From contig DCIN01000027.1 of the NCBI GenBank assembly GCA_002315815.1, positions 56,742-96,095 of the forward strand: DNA of 39,354 bases, written 5' to 3'. Origin of the DNA: Bacteroidales bacterium UBA1725 (GTDB lineage: Bacteria; Bacteroidota; Bacteroidia; Bacteroidales; UBA932). Below are positions 8,822 to 15,893 of the stretch, piece by piece. Both the position numbers and the translations under genes were made by a program. Below the pieces are notes generated by a model, which was not told the DNA's origin, ran no database searches, and saw only the letters and a program-made list of their open reading frames with translations. Position 1 is the stretch's first letter. Each line of letters opens with the position of its first letter.

Positions 8822-8845
8822 AGTGTAATATTAAACTAATACACT
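8822..8845 (+). promoter_or_regulatory. inverted-repeat operator, probably bound by the operon's own YtrA-type GntR protein
   Basis: AGTGTA (8822-8827), 12 bp, TACACT (8840-8845), starting 1 bp after the -7 box and so covering the transcript start. From memory, the Bacillus subtilis GntR protein YtrA binds AGTGTA and TACACT half-sites about 13 bp apart; the half-sites here are identical. The third gene of the operon encodes a YtrA-type regulator, so autorepression is the natural reading. Binding itself is inference. Confidence 0.75.
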
Positions 8846-8851
8846 ATTAAG

Positions 8852-9676
8852 ATGATTAAGATTCTCAATCTTGGGTTCAGTTACGGGACGGTTCCTGTAC
8901 TGAGCGACATCACAATGAATCTGGAAGAGGGGAAGATTTACGGGCTCCTCGGCGAGAATGGTGTCGGCAAAACCACTTTGCTCACATTGCTTTGCGGCCT
9001 GAAAAAACCTAAAGAAGGTGAGATTGTCACTGACGGACAGCGGCCTTTCGACAGAAATCCGGATTTTCTCGCCAATCAGTTCTATCTCCCCGACGAAGTG
9101 TTTCCGGTGAACGAAAAGGCATCACGCTGGGCTGCCACACTCGGAAAATTCAGACCTGAATACAGTCAGGAGAAATTCGAGGAGATAATGCGGCTCTTCG
9201 AAAATGATTCACAGAAGAAAATGAACAAGATGTCGTGCGGGCAACTCAAGAAGACCTACATCTCTTTCAGTCTTGCCTGCAATGCCAAATATCTCTTTAT
9301 GGATGAACCCACCAACGGTCTGGACATCCCCGGCAAGGCTCAGTTCAGGAGCGCCGTGATGAAATACAGCGCAGAGGATTCAGTCATCGTCATCTCCACA
9401 CATCAGGTACGTGACCTCGAGACCATTATTGACCCTATCATCATTCTGGACAGAAACGAAGTGCTGCTGAATGCCAGCCTCCAGTCCATCAGTGAAAAAT
9501 TCTACTTCGACTACGGCTCTGCTCTGCGCACGGACAGCCTGTATTCCGAGCGTCTGCCGGGAGGATTCATTCAGGTTTGCCCCAACCTCAATGGTCAGGA
9601 GAGCAAGGTGAACATCGAGGCGCTTTTCAATACAGCGCATCTGCACAAGGACATAGTAAAAGAAATAATCAAATAA
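8852..9676 (+). CDS. ABC transporter ATP-binding protein (YtrB-like)
   Basis: ATPase subunit of an ABC-2 exporter. 274 residues with Walker A GENGVGKT (34-41), signature MSCGQ (127-131, degenerate from LSGGQ), Walker B YLFMDEP (147-153), D-loop NGLD and H-loop STH (H184). About 60 residues follow the nucleotide-binding domain. It is the first of four genes, 14 bp before the membrane subunit. Operons of this shape (ATPase, ABC-2 permease, short GntR) are commonly induced by envelope stress or cell-wall antibiotics; the substrate here is unknown. Confidence 0.92.
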   Translation: MIKILNLGFSYGTVPVLSDITMNLEEGKIYGLLGENGVGKTTLLTLLCGLKKPKEGEIVTDGQRPFDRNPDFLANQFYLPDEVFPVNEKASRWAATLGKFRPEYSQEKFEEIMRLFENDSQKKMNKMSCGQLKKTYISFSLACNAKYLFMDEPTNGLDIPGKAQFRSAVMKYSAEDSVIVISTHQVRDLETIIDPIIILDRNEVLLNASLQSISEKFYFDYGSALRTDSLYSERLPGGFIQVCPNLNGQESKVNIEALFNTAHLHKDIVKEIIK

Positions 9677-9690
9677 GCTAATAGAATAGT

Positions 9691-10476
9691 ATGAACAAGG
9701 TATTCAATTTCAAAAGGTTCGGCAATTATCTCCTGTACAGCCTCCGAGATGCAGAAAAAAAGTACCTGCTGACTTTTCTGATAGCAAGTCTCTGTCCTGT
9801 CATCTTCTATTTCTTTTATCAGTGTTTCAATATGCTGATTGAAAAGGAATTTGGAAAAGAATTTGGAACGTTGCAGATTGTTTCGTTCATCACATCAATA
9901 CTCATTTTACTGTTCTCTTTTCCATCAAAACTCTTCGGAACAGTCACTGAGAAAAAAGCAGGAGCCGAATGGCTTATGCTGCCGGCATCCGGATTCGAGA
10001 AATGGCTGTCAATGATTCTGATGTGTACGGTGATTATGCCTTTGGGGTGTGGTATTTTGCTGTTCGGCTCCGATGCCCTGCTCAGCCTCATTCCGGAATA
10101 CGGGCCGTCCCCAATGTTCTCCAGAATCTCGTTATGGTTCGAAGACCAGAAAAACTTGACTAATACTGTAATAGTATATCCCTGGAACCTTCTCTATGCT
10201 GAATGGTGTGAGAAAGCATTATTATTCACGCTGGGGGCCACCATATTCAAGAAAGCAAAAACAGCAAAGACATTTCTATGCTATCTTGCCATATCTCTCG
10301 TACTGGTGTTGCTTCTAGTAGCGTTGTTGTCTAACAATTCAGCCTATCGCAATATTGGTGATATTATCGATCCCCATCCCGGCATACTCAATCTGTTTAT
10401 TAACATCAAGGTATTTCTACCAATAGCAATACTGGCCGGCGCACTTTTCGTCAGAATCAAGACAATCAAATTATGA
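9691..10476 (+). CDS. ABC-2 type membrane subunit of the exporter
   Basis: A 261-residue integral membrane protein with about six hydrophobic segments, for example near residues 27-45, 62-80, 105-125, 172-190, 200-218 and 235-255. It is weakly conserved in sequence, as usual for ABC-2 permeases, and is assigned mainly from topology and its place between the ATPase and regulator genes. Its stop overlaps the start of the GntR gene (ATGA), indicating translational coupling. Lower in GC than the ATPase gene. Confidence 0.8.
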   Translation: MNKVFNFKRFGNYLLYSLRDAEKKYLLTFLIASLCPVIFYFFYQCFNMLIEKEFGKEFGTLQIVSFITSILILLFSFPSKLFGTVTEKKAGAEWLMLPASGFEKWLSMILMCTVIMPLGCGILLFGSDALLSLIPEYGPSPMFSRISLWFEDQKNLTNTVIVYPWNLLYAEWCEKALLFTLGATIFKKAKTAKTFLCYLAISLVLVLLLVALLSNNSAYRNIGDIIDPHPGILNLFINIKVFLPIAILAGALFVRIKTIKL

Positions 10477-10814
10477 TGGAATTCGATGATAACAAACCCA
10501 TATACATCCAGATTGCTGACAATATCTGCGAACGCATACTGGAAGGGCAATACAAGGCCGGAGACAGAATATCTTCTGTCAGAGAGTGGGGGGCAACAAT
10601 AGGCGTGAATCCCAACACAGTGGCCAGAAGCTATGAACTCCTTGCTGAAAGAGGTGTGATAGAAAACAGCCGGGGTATAGGTTTTTTCATAACCCGGACA
10701 GCTACCGAACGAATCAAAGAGTTCGAGAGGAAGGTCTTTTTGGAAAACGAGCTTCCTTCCCTCATACGCAAAGCCGAACTACTGGAAATCAATCTTAAAG
10801 AACATATCAAATGA
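10473..10814 (+). CDS. GntR-family transcriptional regulator, YtrA subfamily
   Basis: A 113-residue DNA-binding protein with an N-terminal winged helix-turn-helix (about 8-75; PIYIQIADNICERILEGQY, ISSVREWGATIGVNPNTVARSY) and only a short helical tail (about 80-113) for dimerisation. There is no ligand-binding domain, which defines the YtrA type. The protein is encoded in the operon it probably controls through the inverted repeat at 8822-8845. It overlaps both neighbours by ATGA. How the signal reaches such tail-only regulators is not visible from sequence. Confidence 0.93.
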   Translation: MMEFDDNKPIYIQIADNICERILEGQYKAGDRISSVREWGATIGVNPNTVARSYELLAERGVIENSRGIGFFITRTATERIKEFERKVFLENELPSLIRKAELLEINLKEHIK

Positions 10815-11494
10815 AAACAAAGATACTGCTGCTCGCAGCCATTGTCTGCTCCCTGTCATCCTGCAAATTCCTCATCTTCAAACCGGACAAAGACTCAACA
10901 GTGGCAATACTCGAACATACACTCGTCGAGAAAGAATACGATGTGGACGCCTTTGATTCCATTGAACTCAACGGAGGGTTCCAAATCTATTACTCCTCCG
11001 GAGGAGACAGCATCAAAATCAGCGCCCCAGAAATCATTATCGACTCCATCGAGATAAAGACAGAAAACAACACCTTGAGTATCAAGTACAAAGACGGTAC
11101 CAGCATTCAATATCCAAACGATGTCAAGATATTCGTGAAATCGAACAAACTCAATACCCTGAATGTAACGGGAGCCTGCTTCTTCCAGGCAGCAAATGGA
11201 ATCTCTTCCGACATTTTCAATGCCTGCGTAATCGGCAAAGGGAATATACGCATTGACGGACTTGTTGCCGATACAGTTTCCATCAAAGCAGACGGTTCTG
11301 CCAGAGCCGATATCAACAAACTTCAATGCACCGGAATCAGTGCTGTGATCAACGGTGCCGGATCCATAACATTAGGAGGAAAAGCCGAAAGCGCAAAACT
11401 GACAATCAACGGAGCAGGAGTAGTTGATGTCAGGAAATTAGACTGCGAGAATATCAGCAGTTCCGTTAACGGAGCAGGAAAGATCAAACAATAG
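10811..11494 (+). CDS. lipoprotein with GIN-type (DUF2807-like) beta-helix domain
   Basis: A 227-residue lipoprotein. The signal sequence has the lipobox LSSC (Cys18). The remainder is a repetitive beta-rich domain with phrases EYDVDAFDSIELNGGFQIYYSSG and three NGAG turns near the C-terminus, as in GIN-domain proteins that Bacteroidota encode beside stress-responsive regulators. Probably sits on the periplasmic or outer face of the cell envelope. It overlaps the GntR stop codon by 4 bp, so it belongs to the exporter operon. Function unknown; scaffold, adhesin-like or stress-sensor roles are speculation. Confidence 0.85.
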   Translation: MKTKILLLAAIVCSLSSCKFLIFKPDKDSTVAILEHTLVEKEYDVDAFDSIELNGGFQIYYSSGGDSIKISAPEIIIDSIEIKTENNTLSIKYKDGTSIQYPNDVKIFVKSNKLNTLNVTGACFFQAANGISSDIFNACVIGKGNIRIDGLVADTVSIKADGSARADINKLQCTGISAVINGAGSITLGGKAESAKLTINGAGVVDVRKLDCENISSSVNGAGKIKQ

Positions 11495-11513
11495 GAAGGC
11501 CGCGCTTTCTATT
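11490..11513. terminator. possible shared hairpin between convergent genes
   Basis: AATAGGAAG (11490-11498) pairs with CTTTCTATT (11505-11513; one G-T pair) around the loop GCCGCG. The stop codons of both converging genes (TAG at 11492-11494 plus; TAG at 11509-11511 minus) lie in the two arms. No U-run follows on either strand, so bidirectional termination is only a possibility. Confidence 0.4.
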
Positions 11514-13251
11514 CCTGCTTGAACAATCTCTCCATATCCTCTTCAAGCAGAGGATGTACGACAGACTCCGGAACGAATTTCCAGGACCCGATTACAGAAG
11601 GGTCGGAAACAAGTTCCGGAGTCACTGTTCCGTTACCGGTGAAATAATCGCAAACCATAGTCCTTATTGCCGGATATCTGGCCAGCACACGGCCCTCTCC
11701 CTCCATATCTTTGATTCCTGCTCCAAGAGGAACAAGATTGCCGCCACCGCTGGAACGATAGGAGGTCATAGCCACATTGTAAAACAGATCTTCGCTGAAA
11801 GCATCTCCAGAAGCTAGGGATTCAATCTTCACCCTGTTTCCATAAGGTGCGGTCACATCGACAGTATAAACGATGCCGGCCGCTGAGTCGAAGTTGTAAC
11901 TGCGGCCGATAAAAGACCATCGGGTACTGCCGGAACGCGGATCGGGACGATTCTGAATACGCAGGATATGTTTTCCGGGAGTCTGTATCCATCCGTCGTA
12001 AGAGAACTCCAGATAATCCTTGATTTCCTTTCCTGTCATCTTGACCACAAACAGTTCGTTTTCGTAAGGATAAATCTTGAACATATCGTTGAACACGACA
12101 GTCCCCTCCTCTATTGATCCGCGGGAGGACAGTGGCGCAGCAAAGGATATCTGAGCCTCAGGCACACTGAGTTGTACTGTGTGCAGAAAATTGATGTAGT
12201 TGCACATCCCGGCGAAGGCATCGGGTATGTTCATCGTCATAGAAAGTTCACCCACAGGCTTCACTGTGAACTCCCTCACCGCCTCGAAATCCGCCTCAAA
12301 GGCTTTCTCCATTTTTTCGTCAACCTTGCTGCGATCCATAGGTACTGTGCAGGCAGTGGCAAGAGTGTGCCCGTCCTGATTTGAGACAGTGACCAGACCT
12401 ACGTTCGCGGCCTTGGTACCGGCATTTACCATCACGATGCCGTCTTTCTGCTCAGAATACGGCTGATGATCGTGGGCAGTCACAAGCACATCCACTCCCT
12501 TGAGGCTATTGAAGAGATCACGTCCTTGACTTTCAAGTACTTCGCCGGTCCCTTCGCCGGTCCCGGAATGAACCACCACAACCACAAGGTCCGGTTTCTC
12601 GGCAGCCACAGCCCTGTCCACTCCCTGTTGAACGAAAGGCAGCAGGGACTCGAATCCGATTCCGTACCACAGACTCTCGTTAAGCCAGGCCTTGATATTT
12701 GCATTTCCATAGCCGAGAACCAGGATTTTTCTGCCGGCACGTCTGAATGTTGCATATTCCCGGAAATAGCAGCTCCCGTCTGTCTTGAGATAATTGCCGG
12801 CAAGCATAGGAATTCCTCTCGCCTCAAGTTGCGACGCCACCTTGTCATAGACAGGATGACCGGTCTCCATCTCGTGATTGCCGACCACCACGGCATCATA
12901 GCCCATATAGGATAAAAGCCTTGGGTGCAGATGCTCCCCTACCGTATCCACATAGTTGAAATAATAGGACGCATTGTCGCCCTGGATATTGTCCCCGGCA
13001 TCAAGAAGCAACACGTTTCGCTTCCCGACTGCCCGTCTGAGGCTATCGACATAACGGCTGACAGACATCAGGCTGCTTTGGGGACCGTTGTCTCCGACAT
13101 AAGGTTTGTCAAACCAGGCTCCGTGAACATCGCCGGTAGTGACAATGTAAAGGGTCTCATTGGAGGAACAGGATGATAACAGGGACAGAGATAGGGACAG
13201 AGACAAGAACAGAGTCAGCACTGACACCGGAACAATACGTATACTTTTCAT
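11509..13251 (-). CDS. 5'-nucleotidase / 2',3'-cyclic phosphodiesterase-like metallophosphatase lipoprotein
   Basis: A 580-residue exported hydrolase of the UshA/CpdB type, which strips phosphate from nucleotides outside the cytoplasm. The signal peptide has an unusual LSLSLSLS core and the lipobox LSSC (Cys28). Metallophosphatase motifs are in order: TGDVHG (D41, H43), DAGDN (D84), GNHE (N125, H126), VVVVHSG, and AHDHQ in place of GHDH. The C-terminal 5'-nucleotidase domain follows (about 340-560; FNDMFKIYPYENELFVVKMTG). The start at 13251 is chosen from the signal peptide; the longer open frame upstream runs antisense into the GSCFA gene. Single gene, convergent with the exporter operon. 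Substrate specificity cannot be told. Confidence 0.9.
   Translation of the reverse strand: MKSIRIVPVSVLTLFLSLSLSLSLLSSCSSNETLYIVTTGDVHGAWFDKPYVGDNGPQSSLMSVSRYVDSLRRAVGKRNVLLLDAGDNIQGDNASYYFNYVDTVGEHLHPRLLSYMGYDAVVVGNHEMETGHPVYDKVASQLEARGIPMLAGNYLKTDGSCYFREYATFRRAGRKILVLGYGNANIKAWLNESLWYGIGFESLLPFVQQGVDRAVAAEKPDLVVVVVHSGTGEGTGEVLESQGRDLFNSLKGVDVLVTAHDHQPYSEQKDGIVMVNAGTKAANVGLVTVSNQDGHTLATACTVPMDRSKVDEKMEKAFEADFEAVREFTVKPVGELSMTMNIPDAFAGMCNYINFLHTVQLSVPEAQISFAAPLSSRGSIEEGTVVFNDMFKIYPYENELFVVKMTGKEIKDYLEFSYDGWIQTPGKHILRIQNRPDPRSGSTRWSFIGRSYNFDSAAGIVYTVDVTAPYGNRVKIESLASGDAFSEDLFYNVAMTSYRSSGGGNLVPLGAGIKDMEGEGRVLARYPAIRTMVCDYFTGNGTVTPELVSDPSVIGSWKFVPESVVHPLLEEDMERLFKQE
13181..13216 (-). repeat. 12-bp in-frame repeat coding the signal-peptide core
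   Basis: Three tandem 12-bp units (AGGGACAGAGAT, AGGGACAGAGAC, AAGAACAGAGTC on the plus strand) encode alternating Leu-Ser in the hydrophobic core of the metallophosphatase signal peptide. Gain or loss of a unit would change core length by four residues without a frameshift. Confidence 0.7.
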
Positions 13252-13259
13252 AATGACGG

Positions 13260-13267
13260 CAAATGTA
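13260..13267 (-). promoter_or_regulatory. possible -7 promoter box of the metallophosphatase gene
   Basis: TACATTTG on the minus strand, 8 bp before the ATG at 13251. No TTTG is found at the expected upstream distance. If it is used, the mRNA would be almost leaderless. Confidence 0.35.
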
Positions 13268-13284
13268 GTGAAAAATAATCTTTG

Positions 13285-13292
13285 TATTTTTG
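13285..13292 (+). promoter_or_regulatory. possible -7 promoter box of the GSCFA gene
   Basis: TATTTTTG on the plus strand fits TAnnTTTG, about 70 bp before the ATG at 13363. No clear -33 box is seen. Confidence 0.35.
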
Positions 13293-13362
13293 TATCTAAT
13301 GAAAAAAATAGAAGCGACTGAATTAAGTGAAACAAAAGTTGGTAAAGACAGGCGAAAGTAAT

Positions 13363-14223
13363 ATGAAACTGTATACAGAAGTAGAGGTCCCCCCGCTGCC
13401 GGTCAGTATTGGATTGAAAGACAAGATAATGGTACTCGGTAGTTGTTTTGCCGACAACATAGGGGCAAAAATGACTGCAGCTGGCTTCGATGTATGTGTG
13501 AATCCATTCGGGACCCTGTACAATCCAGCTTCTCTGGCATCTGCACTGCAACGGCTTGAGAGTGCAATCCCTTTCGGCCCGGAGGACTGTGTCGGGATGG
13601 GAGCTGGAGCCGGGTTGGTATGTTCCTTCCACCATCATACTTCTTTTGCGGCAAAGACAGCTGATGAATTTCTTTCAGGAGCCAACTCGTCCCTGTCCGA
13701 ATCTGTCACTTTCTGGAGGGAATGCAACAAGGTGATTGTGACGGCTGGCACCGCAATGGTATGGAAGCATAACGGAAATGTGGTTTCCAACTGCCTCAAG
13801 CGTCCGGCCGGCGAATTCACCCACGAACTTTTGTCCGTGGACGAGACCGCTGACTGTTTTGAAGGGATAATGACTATGTGTGGAAAACGCGGATGCATTT
13901 TCACAGTATCCCCTATCCGGCATCTGTCGCTCGGTGCGCATTGCAATACGATTTCCAAGGCAACCCTGCAAATAGGTCTGGAGAAGGCCCTGTCAATGGA
14001 TGACAAAGATGGTGGAGTCTGCTATTTCCCGGCCTACGAGATTATGAATGACGAACTGCGCGACTACCGTTTCTATGCCGAAGACCTGTGCCACCCTTCA
14101 ACTACTGCCGTGGAATACCTTTGGGAGAGATTCATAAGGGTGGCCGTCCCGGAATCTGAGCACTTGACAATCAAGGCAAACGAAAAGGCGGCACGCCGTC
14201 TGTCGCACCGCCCCCTGCATTGA
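13363..14223 (+). CDS. GSCFA-domain protein
   Basis: A 286-residue cytoplasmic protein with the eponymous motif GSCFADNIG near residue 26 and the family phrases NPFGTLYNPASLA and FTVSPIRHLSLG. GSCFA proteins are related to the SGNH/GDSL hydrolase fold, but I know of no established substrate. The ATG at 13363 is preferred to the GTG at 13327, because the family usually begins just before the GSCFA motif. It is transcribed alone and is convergent with yebC. Confidence 0.88.
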   Translation: MKLYTEVEVPPLPVSIGLKDKIMVLGSCFADNIGAKMTAAGFDVCVNPFGTLYNPASLASALQRLESAIPFGPEDCVGMGAGAGLVCSFHHHTSFAAKTADEFLSGANSSLSESVTFWRECNKVIVTAGTAMVWKHNGNVVSNCLKRPAGEFTHELLSVDETADCFEGIMTMCGKRGCIFTVSPIRHLSLGAHCNTISKATLQIGLEKALSMDDKDGGVCYFPAYEIMNDELRDYRFYAEDLCHPSTTAVEYLWERFIRVAVPESEHLTIKANEKAARRLSHRPLH

Positions 14224-14233
14224 AAGGAGAAAA

Positions 14234-14983
14234 CTACTCCTCAGGTTTCATCGTCGTATAGACATTGGTCACGTCCTCGTCATCTTCGAGAAGGCCTATA
14301 AGCTTTTCGAGAGTCGAACGCTGTTCAGGGGTGACTTCCTTGAGTTCAACATTGGGGATACGTTCAAAGCCTCCGGACACAAGTTCGAAGCCATTGTCCT
14401 CTATATATTTCTGAACCGCTCCGTAGGAAGTGTAATCGCCGTAAATCACAACCACGGGGAATTCGCTGCCGTCCTTGGTCTGTTCCACATCCTCGAAAAG
14501 TTCATCCACACCGAAATCAATCATCTCGAGTTCCATTTCCTCGAGGTCCATAGCATCGGTCTTCTTGAAACGGAAAACGCACTTGTGGTCAAACATAAAG
14601 CCCACTGAACCGCTTGTACCGAGACTTCCGCCGCACTTGGTGAAATAACTGCGGACATTGGCAACGGTGCGGGTGTTGTTGTCGGTCGCTGTCTCCACGA
14701 GATATGCTATGCCGAAAGGGCCGTATCCTTCGAAAACAACTTCCTTGAAATCACCTTGCTTGCTCTCCGTGGCTTTCTTGATGGCACGTTCAATGTTTTC
14801 CTTGGGCATCTGCTCGGTGCGGGCTTCTGCCATAAGGGCGCGAAGACGGGGGTTTCCGGTGACATCAGGACCTCCCTGTTTCACAGCAATGGTTATTTCC
14901 TTGCCTAGTTTGGTGAAGGTGCGGGCCATATGCCCCCATCTCTTCATCTTGCGTTCCTTGCGGAATTCAAAAGCTCTTCCCAT
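14234..14983 (-). CDS. yebC: YebC/PmpR-family protein
   Basis: A 249-residue protein of the YebC/TACO1 family, variously described as a transcriptional regulator or as a translation factor that relieves ribosome stalling at difficult motifs. The N-terminus MGRAFEFRKERKMKRWG and motifs FTKLGKEI, GGPDVTGNPRLRALMAEAR and MPKENIERAIKKA are diagnostic. The start at 14983 follows from them; the longer frame is read out of phase through the TPR gene. It starts one base after the stop of the upstream TPR gene, so the two are translationally coupled. The C-terminus ends with an acidic DDEDVTNVYTTMKPEE. Confidence 0.95.
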   Translation of the reverse strand: MGRAFEFRKERKMKRWGHMARTFTKLGKEITIAVKQGGPDVTGNPRLRALMAEARTEQMPKENIERAIKKATESKQGDFKEVVFEGYGPFGIAYLVETATDNNTRTVANVRSYFTKCGGSLGTSGSVGFMFDHKCVFRFKKTDAMDLEEMELEMIDFGVDELFEDVEQTKDGSEFPVVVIYGDYTSYGAVQKYIEDNGFELVSGGFERIPNVELKEVTPEQRSTLEKLIGLLEDDEDVTNVYTTMKPEE

Positions 14984-14984
14984 A

Positions 14985-15668
14985 TTATTCGGATACTCTG
15001 GCGATGTATTTGCTGATGTCGTAAGCCTCCACAGATGCAGAATACCGGTCCTGTATGGTCTTGTAGCATTCGAGAGCCTTTTCTTTCTTACCCATAGCCT
15101 CATAGGCGAGTCCTTCCTTGAGAAGATAGGTCGCTGCGAGAAGGTTGTCACCGTTCGCCTTAACGGCATCGGCAAAGCACTTGACAGCAGAATCGTAGTC
15201 ATCCAGAGCTACATAGGCATCTCCCTTGCAAGCCTCGGCACGACCGGCGAGAATTGGCTCCTTCCCCTTGTATTTATTGAGGTAGGAAAGCGCAGCCTCG
15301 TTGTCACCGAGTTGGAGCTCGCAGATTCCGGCATAGAGATACACAGCCTTTCCGGCTTTGGCACCGTACTCGTCTATTATCTGGGCGAAACCGGGAATGT
15401 TGCCGTCTCCGTTGAGGGCAAGCTCAAATTCCTGATTCTGGAAATTCTGTTCAGCAGGAAAAGCCTGTTCCATAGCCTCCTGACACTGGGGTGTGTAGAT
15501 GAATTTGCCATATGCAAGAACTGCGGCACCGACCACAAGAATGGCCAGAAGGACTGTCCATATCGTCTTGCCGTAATTCTTGAAAAACTGTTCTGTCTTG
15601 GATACGGTAGCCTCTATGTTTTCCTGGCGGACCGCTTCCTTTTCTTTGGTGTTGATTTTGTTGGCCAT
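14985..15668 (-). CDS. membrane-anchored tetratricopeptide-repeat protein
   Basis: A 227-residue protein with a charged N-terminus, one transmembrane helix (about 36-54, TIWTVLLAILVVGAAVLAYG) and a periplasmic part with TPR-like helical pairs (GKAVYLYAGICELQLGDNEA, GRAEACKGDAYVALDDYDSA, GLAYEAMGKKEKALECYKTI). The layout resembles YfgM-type periplasmic TPR anchors. A role in envelope protein assembly is inference. First gene of a two-gene unit with yebC; its leader carries two sets of tandem repeats. Confidence 0.85.
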   Translation of the reverse strand: MANKINTKEKEAVRQENIEATVSKTEQFFKNYGKTIWTVLLAILVVGAAVLAYGKFIYTPQCQEAMEQAFPAEQNFQNQEFELALNGDGNIPGFAQIIDEYGAKAGKAVYLYAGICELQLGDNEAALSYLNKYKGKEPILAGRAEACKGDAYVALDDYDSAVKCFADAVKANGDNLLAATYLLKEGLAYEAMGKKEKALECYKTIQDRYSASVEAYDISKYIARVSE

Positions 15669-15712
15669 ATCGTTTATATTTTCGTTCCTGATCGTTTATA
15701 TTGTCGTTTCTG
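15669..15712 (-). repeat. 22-bp tandem duplication directly before the TPR gene start
   Basis: Two adjacent 22-bp units (15669-15690 and 15691-15712) differ at two positions; the first abuts the ATG at 15668. It therefore duplicates the ribosome-loading part of the leader. No Shine-Dalgarno is present. Confidence 0.8.
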
Positions 15713-15762
15713 TCAAATCCATACCCATTTGTATGCAGTACACACTCTTGAATAATGCTTTC

Positions 15763-15803
15763 AAAGTATACTCACAAGAGTATGCTCATAAAGTATGCCC
15801 TCA
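15763..15803 (-). repeat. three imperfect 13-14-bp tandem units in the TPR-yebC leader
   Basis: Units AAAGTATACTCAC, AAGAGTATGCTCAT and AAAGTATGCCCTCA (plus strand) lie between the presumed promoter and the TPR gene, so they would be in the 5' untranslated RNA. Function unknown. Confidence 0.65.
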
Positions 15804-15812
15804 AAAGAGCCG

Positions 15813-15844
15813 CAAATTTACAAAAATTAGTTTAACTTTACAAT
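15813..15844 (-). promoter_or_regulatory. promoter of the TPR-yebC unit
   Basis: On the minus strand: ATTG (15841-15844), a 20-bp spacer, TAAATTTG (15813-15820). One mismatch from consensus in the -33 box. It would give a leader of about 140 nt holding both tandem-repeat blocks. Confidence 0.6.
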
Positions 15845-15878
15845 AACGGCCATAGTGCGGAAATAAAGTAAATAGCAG

Positions 15879-15886
15879 TATTTTTG
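15879..15886 (+). promoter_or_regulatory. possible -7 promoter box of recF
   Basis: TATTTTTG, 7 bp before the recF ATG. No TTTG lies at -33. If used, the recF mRNA would be nearly leaderless. Confidence 0.35.
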
Positions 15887-15893
15887 TTGGGTT

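Noticed and set aside
8739..8851. SRP RNA gene next to ffh
   Set aside because: The gap is filled by a terminator, promoter and operator; no SRP RNA signature was seen here or elsewhere in the window.
13327..13362. GTG start 12 codons upstream for the GSCFA gene
   Set aside because: The ATG at 13363 fits the family N-terminus better; the GTG belongs to a loose copy of the dispersed 12-bp motif.
14984..15202. Longer N-terminus for YebC
   Set aside because: The extension is read out of frame through the TPR gene and lacks similarity to the family; MGRAFEFRK is the known start.
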